Shown here in pieces: positions 56,837 through 64,000 of a stretch of DNA of 64,000 bases. The translations under genes and the position numbers were made by a program. The notes under the pieces were generated by a model. The model was not told where the DNA came from, did not search any database, and worked only from the letters and a program-made list of their open reading frames with translations. Position 1 is the first letter of the stretch. Every line of letters begins with the position of its first letter. The DNA is from Paraphysoderma sedebokerense (lineage: Eukaryota; Blastocladiomycota; Physodermatomycetes; Physodermatales; Physodermataceae), in the NCBI GenBank assembly GCA_025602915.1, contig JAHLJZ010000019.1, positions 1-64,000 of the forward strand. The letters run 5' to 3'.

Positions 56837-59610
56837 ATGGTCTCTATTTCTCTTTACTCCCGACTTTTTGTTTGCAAGAACTGCAGCAACAATATTCGTC
56901 ATGGAACTACCTTACTTCGATTGTCACTGCCAAAAAATGAACGTCGATTACAAAGATTTATGTCGACTCCTTCAAACGATGCAAACGCCGTCGATTTATC
57001 GCAATTTCCACCGGAACGAATAAGAAATTTTAGTATCATTGCGCATATAGGTTTATTTCATTTTCAAAATATTGAATCATAGTCAAGGTGAAATATAGGC
57101 TAAAAACTGGTTCTCTCGAATGATAGATCACGGAAAGAGTACACTTGCGGATCGATTACTAGAGATTACAAAAACTATTCGTAGAGATTCTTCTAATAAA
57201 CAAGTACTAGATAAACTAGAAGTCGAAAGAATGAGAGGAATTACTATAAAAGCGCAGGTAAGAAGAAAAGATACACTGATTCTCCAATTTCAGTTGGCGG
57301 TCCCTTATTGTTAACTTTTTTGCAGACCGCATCCATGTTCCACGAATTCGACGGTCAAAAATATTTATTAAACTTAATTGATACCCCCGGTCATGTAGAT
57401 TTTAGTTATGAAGTATCCCGCAGTTTAGCGGCATGTCAAGGAGCACTCTTGTTGGTTGATGCATGTCAAGGAATTCAAGCTCAAACCGTCGCAAATTTTT
57501 ATTTGGCCTTTGGTGAAGGATTGAATATTATACCAGTGATAAATAAGGTTGATTTACCAGCTGCTGATCCAAAGAGAATCGCTAAACAGATTGAAAATGC
57601 TTTCGAAATTGATACCACAGATGTACTGGAGGTAGGTTGGCAACAAAGTGGAAAATGACTAGATGGTATTGGAAATTGATTTCTGTATCTTTTATGTGAT
57701 ATAGGTGTCAGCCAAAACTGGTTTGAATTGTACATCTATTCTGGATGCCGTTGTGAATCGAGTCCCTAGGTTTGGCAAAAGATCGCCTGTCGTATTATCA
57801 CTTACGCTGTCTAACTTTCTTGGCAGCCCTACAGGCGATGTGAATAATCCGCTGAAAGCATTTTTATTCGACTCGTGGTACGATCAGTACCTTGGCGTTA
57901 TATGTTTATTCAGAATAATCGACGGGCAGCTGAGGAAAGGTGACGATCACTTGTTGTGCTAATTATGAAAACTCATAACTTAACTTATATTGATAGGTGA
58001 TAAAATTGTGTCTATACATTCAAATCAGAAGTATGAGGTGCTAGATGTAGGTATAATGCACCCTGAAAGAATATCCACTGATGCTATGTATGTTCCACAC
58101 GTTTCATGTATGAAAGATCACAGTTCGTAGAGTGGCCGTTAACTGATGCTTCCGCTCAGATTTGCCGGCCAAGTCGGCTATGTCATCGCTGGCATGAAGT
58201 CAGCATCAGAAGCGCATGTCGGTGATACTTTTCATCTATTGAAGCAACCGGTAGAACCATTACCGGGGTTCAAGCCAGCGAAATCAATGGTATGAATGTA
58301 GGTACTGCATGAAGAAGTACATGATGCGTCTGATACTTTTTTTTAGGTATTCTCGGGTGTATTCCCTGTTAATGCAGGAGATTTCAAGAAACTTCACGAT
58401 TCTATCAATAAATTGACTTTGAACGATGCATCCGTGTTTGTACAAAGAGAAACAAGTATGGCTTTGGGACAGGGATGGCGGTTAGGATTTTTGGGAACCT
58501 TGCACATGGATGTATTTAGACAGCGGCTGGAGCAAGAGTACGAAGCAAATGTCATCAACACCGCTCCGACCGTTCCATACAAAAGTTAGTGCTTCATTTG
58601 TACATGTATCTCTGATCTAATTTGACTCACCTTATGGCCAATCAGTTTTGTACACTGACGGACGAGAAACAATCGTCCGGAATCCATCGGAATTTCCGGA
58701 AGGACCAGAATTACCTAAAGTGAAAGAATTTTGTGTATGTATACTTTGATTTCGCCGTTGCGACTCAATGAATACTGGTTGACTTTGATTTTAGGAACCT
58801 ATGATTAATGCCACAATTATCTTGCCGGACAAATATTTGGGTCAAATGATAGAACTTTGCAATGCATGGTCCCTTCATTACAGCGTCGTTGCGTCTGACT
58901 GGTTGTTAAGCTGACTATTCACTCATTAGGAAAGGCGAGGAGTGGAGAAAGAGATGACGTATATAGATGATTCTCGGGTGATGCTCAAGTATACGCTACC
59001 AATGGCGGAAATCGTTACCGATTTTTATGATGAGTTGAAATCGATCTCTTCTGGATACGCTAGGTGAAACTCCATTCTTCAATATCGTAATATGCTTCTA
59101 AGTTTTGAGACTTCTATTGAATTCGATTCTCTTAGTTTTGATTACGAAGAGTCTGGATACGAAGAATCTGATTTGGTCAAAATGGACGTACTTCTCAATT
59201 CGAAACCTGTTGATGCATTGGCTGTCATTTTACATCGATCGAAAGTGGATAAATTTGGAAGAGGATTGGTCAAGAAATTAAAAGATGTTATTGATCGACA
59301 GTTGTATGAAGTTGCTATACAAGCCGCAGTGGGTAGCAGAATTATCGCTCGAGAAACTGTTCCGGCTTTAAGGAAGAATGTGACTGCAAAATGTGTAAGA
59401 TGAATTTTATCCAGCTGTCCCACCTATACGTTATCGCTGATTTGTCATTTCCCTTTGGTTTATATTTTGGTTGCAATTGTCAAGTATGGTGGAGATGTAA
59501 CGCGAAAGATGAAGTTATTGAATCGTCAGAAGGAAGGGAAAAAGAGGATGAAGATGGTTGGTAATGTTGAATTGTCGCAGGAAGCGTTTCTATCCGTAAT
59601 GAAGAAATAA
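56837..59610 (+). CDS. GUF1: GUF1/LepA (EF4), mitochondrial translation GTPase
   Basis: Ribosome back-translocase of mitochondria. I choose ATG 56837 because it yields a basic, hydroxylated presequence ([15 protein letters not shown]). The GTPase domain has [16 protein letters not shown] (G1, split by an intron), RGITIKAQ (G2), [15 protein letters not shown] (G3), NKVD (G4) and SAKTG (G5). Then come PLKALLFDSWYD-type domain II sequence, [21 protein letters not shown], the LepA-specific [20 protein letters not shown] and [18 protein letters not shown], and the C-terminal [39 protein letters not shown]. The end matches the family's [20 protein letters not shown]. An intron of 57 nt at 57770-57826 has no stop and is a multiple of three. 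About a dozen exons. The gene looks intact. Confidence 0.93.
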
Positions 59611-59962
59611 AGCTACCTCTGAGTAAAAATCATGATCGCTGATGCATGACATCCTCGGTGATAAAGATGGGAACAGAAATTAAACTTTTCAGGGTTGAAA
59701 TGAGTTTCGCATCGTGATTATCTTTTTCACACCTCATCACCAACGAATTCCGATCAATCAAAATTTTTTTTCAATCAATTCAGCACTGTGAATTTTAATA
59801 GACTGTGCCGATGATTTAAGGCCGACAAATTTTGTGTATAGTCATTTTAAAACGCTTTAACCTATCGCCAGGTAGGAGAACCCGAACATTCCAATCTTGC
59901 TAAACGTTCGAAACTGACTCGCATCATTCGTCACCTCGATATATGATTTCAATTAGACAAAA
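59611..59962. other. Intergenic region
   Basis: It holds the GUF1 3' end and the NDE1 promoter. AT-rich, no distinct element recognised. Confidence 0.5.
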
Positions 59963-61995
59963 ATGTTGCTCAGGAATACCCCACTCATCGCACGATCACT
60001 TAATTCGTCATTGGTTCCAACATTGAGAGCATCTCGATTGCCATCTTGTTCAAAAAACTTAATTCTTCGCCGGTTTCAATCCACAAATCCTCCTCCCCCC
60101 GCGACTCCCGCGGCAAAGAAACCACAAGTTACTTTCTTTTCTAAATGGCGCAGACGATTAAAATGGACGATGTATGCCGGTATTGTTGTCGGTTCTGTAG
60201 CTTTCACAATTTCTTATCGCACCAATCCGCCGCCCCAATATACACCAGACCCTTCCAAAAAGACGCTCGTTGTCTTAGGTTCTGGTTGGGGTGCAACTAG
60301 TTTTATTTCCAAATTGGATACTTCTGAATACAATGTGGTCGTTGTATCTCCGCGAAATTTCTTTCTGTATACCCCATTGCTCCCATCTGTTACCACGGGC
60401 TCAGTCGAAAGTCGATCGATTATGACCCCCATCCGATATTTTACTCGATTTAAACCATTTGCCGTGAACGTTGTGGAAGCAGAATGTACCGATATTGATA
60501 TAAAGACTAAAACTGTAGAGATAAGTGACAATAGCGAAATTACTGGAGAGGTTTCAAAAACAAGAATTCCGTACGATTATCTCGTCGTCAGCGTTGGTGC
60601 TGAAAACCAAACTTTTGGAATCAAGGTACGTTACTTCATATCAAAGTTGACACATATAATCGTAGTAATTATAATTTATTGCAGGGTGTACGAGAGCATG
60701 CCCACTTCTGTGAGTATACAATTATGCGTTGTAACTTCTCTTTCGCGTATTAACTGACTTTCATTGCAGTAAAGGAAGTATGGGATGCACATAAAATAAG
60801 AACCAGAATTATGGTGTGTTGTAACTTTTATAGATTCTGCTTTCTCAACTTTGTCGAGGTGCTGATTTGTCACATCCGGTTTGCAGGATTGTCTTGAGAC
60901 CGCGACATTCCCTCATCAACCCGAAAAGGAGATTGAACGATTGTTGCATATGGTTGTTGGTTCGTATTACCTAATCTTTAATTCTGCCGTAACCTTATAA
61001 AGTAAATAGTAACCTCTGGTTGTTTCCTCTACAGTCGGTGGTGGTCCGACTGGTGTAGAATACGCCGGCGAACTCTACGACTTCCTTATTGATGAAATTC
61101 AAAAGTGGTATCCAGAGATTGCAGTATGTAGATCAAGCATTTTGCATTTTCTTTGATAATTCATTGACCAGAAATGTATAGGGGAAAGTTAAAATTACCT
61201 TGATCGAAGCGTTGCCAAATGTGTTGCCCATGTTTTCGAAGCAGATGATCGAATATACGGAACAGTCATTTAAAGAAGCAAACATTACAATCATGAACAA
61301 TACGGCCGTAAAGGAAGTCCATGCAAAGCAAGTTGTTGTGGAGCACAAAGATGGAAATAGAGAAACTCTGCCTTATGGTGAGTTATGTTTATTTTCTTGT
61401 GAATGCCATTGCGGTACTGAAACAAGTCTTCGGGTGACTAGGTTTGCTCGTCTGGGCGACTGGAAATACAGCGCGACCTTTGACCAGAGCTCTCATGAGC
61501 AAGCTTCCTGAACAAGACGTGAAGAGAGGAATCAAAGTGGATGATTATCTTAAAGTTGCCGGAACAAACGATGTCTACGCTATAGGGGATTGCACTGCAA
61601 CCAAATTTGCACCAACTGCACAAGTTGCCTCACAGCAAGGTATGGTGTTTTTTAGAATTCTGAGGGAAACAACCATATTATTTACCTGTCTCCAATTAAC
61701 AGGTAAATATTTGGCAAAACTCTTCAACGAAATTGCCATCGCCGATCGAGTTGGACGTGACATCAGCTACAAACCATTCTCATATGTTCATAAAGCGACA
61801 TTGGCTTACATTGGAGACGACAAATCTGTCGCTGATATTAAATTCCCATTTGACTTTAGTTTGGCCGGCTTTTCGAGCTTTTTGTTTTGGCGTTCTGCCT
61901 ATCTGTCGAATTTGTTCACAATGAGAAACAAGGTTTTGGTTGCATTTGATTGGATGAAACAGACTTTATTTGGGCGGGATATCAGTCGAGATTAA
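59963..61995 (+). CDS. NDE1: External alternative NADH dehydrogenase (NDH-2)
   Basis: Rotenone-insensitive type II NADH:ubiquinone oxidoreductase, about 560 residues in about nine exons. The N-terminus is a mitochondrial presequence (MLLRNTPLIARSLNSSLVPT, LRRFQST) followed by a hydrophobic segment (WTMYAGIVVGSVAFTIS), which in fungal external enzymes leaves the catalytic part facing the intermembrane space. FAD site: KTLVVLGSGWGATSFI. NADH site: VVVGGGPTGVEYAGELYDF. Also PRNFFLYTPLLPSVTTG, WATGNTARPLTR, YAIGDCTATKFAPTAQVASQ (FAD) and PFSYVHKATLAYIGDDK. The C-terminal helices (SSFLFWRSAYLSNLFTMRNK) fit membrane docking. No EF-hand insertion is seen, so calcium control is unlikely. External rather than internal location is inferred from the hydrophobic segment. 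Confidence 0.92.
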
Positions 61996-62390
61996 TTTGT
62001 ATTTACCTGTTATCTGATTGATATGATTGTGTTTATTTAATAAGTCGAAATGGTATTTTCATGTGAGGTTGCGTGAAACACTTGTATCTGATGACGCGAA
62101 TATTCCAATATACACTCCCGACGATTTGAGTGCTTTCTTGCTCCAACGCTACAAAAAAAAGTAATATCCGATGCATCTTGCGGAATTGATTAGATCAGAT
62201 TCCTTACTTAAAATTTTGCCTCCGAAATTTGGATGGATGAGAAGCTCTTGCATGAGAAGTGGCCCGTCAGAGCAGGAATTCACCCTTTGAACAATACGCT
62301 CACGCAACATAAATTTCTATCCATCCTGTCCCATTCGATATCTCCTTTCTAAGCATATAGTTTTTGTCTACTCTCCTCTCTTGCATTAAC
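61996..62390. other. Intergenic region
   Basis: No gene or repeat recognised between the NDE1 stop and the next start. Confidence 0.5.
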
Positions 62391-64000
62391 ATGATTCCTA
62401 TTGCTCCCAGACCCTCCTTGCGCCCCTATGTTAACCAGCAGCCTTATTATTATGTTCCAGCTGTTCCAGGTCATGGTCCGATGATAGCGCCGAGTCCTTA
62501 TATGTATCCTGTTTATCCGAACATGCAACAAATGCCAGCGTATTCTCATTCGCAACCCAATATGATGAATTCGAATGCAGGAGGTGCATTGGGGATGAAT
62601 TCGGAGCGAAATGGTGCTATGAGGGCTCCCGGTAAGCTCTCAATTAATGGTGATTGTGTGGTTATGGAAATCAGTAGCAATGTAGATATGATAGAAAAAT
62701 CCATTGAACAGAATCAAATGCCGTTAGAACTGAAATAACTAACGCTTCCATCTGTTTTTGTATGTTATGACGTTGCCCGGAATTCAAGTAGTGAATATAC
62801 CTCAAAATTATGAGTCAAGCAAGACATCAAAAGGGTCGGTGAAAGCTACCCTCCAACAAAAGTTGAAGCAAAGGATTATAGCAAAGCATCAGAATATGCC
62901 CTCACACATGCCGATATACGGTAATCCTCGACCTATGGAGCCTACTTATCAGCAGTATCCACAACAACAATTTATGGGCCCTCCTCAATACTATACGCCA
63001 CAATATGTTCCTGTTGCTCAACCCAATTACTCCATGATGTCTCAGCAATTAAATCATACATATCAAGGGATTCCGCAGCAACAATTCCAGAATTCTGCGT
63101 CACAAATCAATGCATATTCGCAAGCTTCTGTCGTGCAGGCGGAAATTTCTCCTACACGAATTCAGAATTTATCTTTACAAACGCAAGTTGTACAACAAAC
63201 TCAATCCGCTCCAAATATTTCATCGTATTCGAATCCTGTTAATGGTTCCTCGTCACACTCACAATTGCATGTACCTACTAATCAATCAAATCAAATGGAT
63301 CAAACTGCTATTCGGGACATCGATAACATTGTTGATTTAATAGCATCGACTGATAAATCTGCAGAAACAACCAATACTAGTACCAGTCCTAATAAAGGAG
63401 AAAAGAGAGTCGCCCGGGTTCAAGGCGACGACTCACATGTTAACGGGCATGCAGAGACTAGGGATGTTGAGGAAGACTGTTTGGAACCAGCAGCGAAGAG
63501 ACAAAAGCGAACTGCGCCAAAGAAAGAAATTCCTTCTCCGAAGAAAACGGGCCCAGCTGCTGTCAGTGCCTCGCGGCCGAGCTTTCTCCGTAAGGTGAAA
63601 AAGACGGGATCCCCGACCCATTCGAATCCGTCTTCACCACCTTCGTCTGAATCGGCTTCTACTCCTGCTGCTACTTCCGATGTCGACAGTAAACGAAATG
63701 GAAAAACGACTGCTTCGAAAACCGTTCCCAAACCCATAGTAATTCCTTCAAATACGTCTGAAAGTCCAAAGGACCCGAACTTTTCTCCAACTCTACCTAA
63801 TGTTCCCGCTCCTAATTTTGCTGAGTCATCTTCCGCGTCTCCAACCCACAATGGACCCTTTAACCTTAAATTTCAAGATAGGATGTTAAGCAGTCCCACT
63901 AGGTCTCACCGATTACCCAGTATATCTGCAATCGATACTGGACTTGGTCCGCTAGATGGAAATTTGTCTCTGAACACATCGTCTCTGTTAAGTGCCAGTC
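62391..64000 (+). CDS. Gln/Ser/Pro-rich protein, 3' end beyond window
   Basis: ATG 62391 opens MIPIAPRPSLRPYVNQQPYY. A candidate intron runs from GTAAGC (62632) to about 62790, with CTAAC as branch site, joining APG/V to VVNIPQNYESSKTSKGSV. The second exon then stays open for more than 1,200 bp to the window end. It reads QQKLKQRIIAKHQNMPSHMP, many QQ and SS runs, an acidic patch (DNIVDLIASTDKS), a basic nuclear-signal-like AAKRQKRTAPKK, and long Ser/Pro/Thr stretches. The composition suggests a nuclear regulatory protein with most of its length disordered. No DNA-binding domain is visible in the part present. Function unknown. Confidence 0.6.

Noticed and set aside
63420-63851. 143-codon minus-strand Gly/Val-rich ORF
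   Set aside because: It is the reverse of the uninterrupted plus-strand Ser/Pro-rich frame, which runs from 62791 to the window end.
1-64000. tRNA, rRNA, CRISPR array or bacterial operon
   Set aside because: No convincing A/B boxes, rRNA motifs or regularly spaced repeats were seen; introns throughout indicate a eukaryotic nuclear genome.

Overview
The window looks like nuclear DNA of a fungus, probably an early-diverging (zoosporic or chytrid-like) one. The protein-coding genes are split by many short GT-AG introns of about 45-140 nt, often with a CTAAC/CTRAY branch site. The gene content is fungal: a PCL-type (Pho85) cyclin, an external alternative NADH dehydrogenase, a full IRE1 kinase-RNase, GUF1/LepA and F-box LRR proteins. 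The large TIG / cadherin-like / Cys-rich / multi-pass membrane receptors are the kind of protein seen in protists and basal fungi rather than in Dikarya. The taxon is inference; no rRNA or tRNA gene was recognised.

Layout. From 1 to about 14.3 kb lies a gene graveyard: a decayed REXO-type exonuclease copy, a probable mitochondrial LAGLIDADG fragment, a 1.85-kb element with 38-bp terminal inverted repeats, a 741-bp solo LTR with a 5-bp target duplication and a reduced second copy, and then a mosaic (10.7-13.8 kb) of truncated duplicates whose better-preserved relatives lie further along the window. From 14.3 to 19.7 kb are two good genes in divergent orientation: a membrane-anchored ubiquitin protease (minus) and a REXO-type 3'-5' exonuclease (plus). 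From 20.2 to 23.1 kb are an inverted copy of the 12.8-13.8 kb segment and a decayed receptor copy. From 23.8 to 30.6 kb are IRE1, an F-box LRR protein and a 2H-phosphoesterase-like protein. From 31.1 to 45.9 kb is a receptor cluster: one badly decayed fragment and two large paralogues (A plus, B minus) facing tail to tail. From 48 to 64 kb is an ordinary gene-dense stretch: cyclin, F-box LRR, a SHOC1/ZIP2-like meiotic protein, GUF1, NDE1 and a Q/S/P-rich protein cut by the window end.

The most interesting signal is the local duplication history. At least five loci (REXO, USP, 2H phosphoesterase, a small unnamed gene family, and the TIG receptor) have decayed copies inside the same 64 kb. The copies keep intron positions and some flanking DNA, so they arose by DNA-level duplication, not retroposition. 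The receptor family has four members in 25 kb: B looks whole, A is whole apart from one in-frame TGA, and two are remnants. This is birth-and-death evolution of a candidate cell-surface sensor or adhesion family. All intron boundaries are read by eye from sequence and paralogue alignment and are approximate unless stated.
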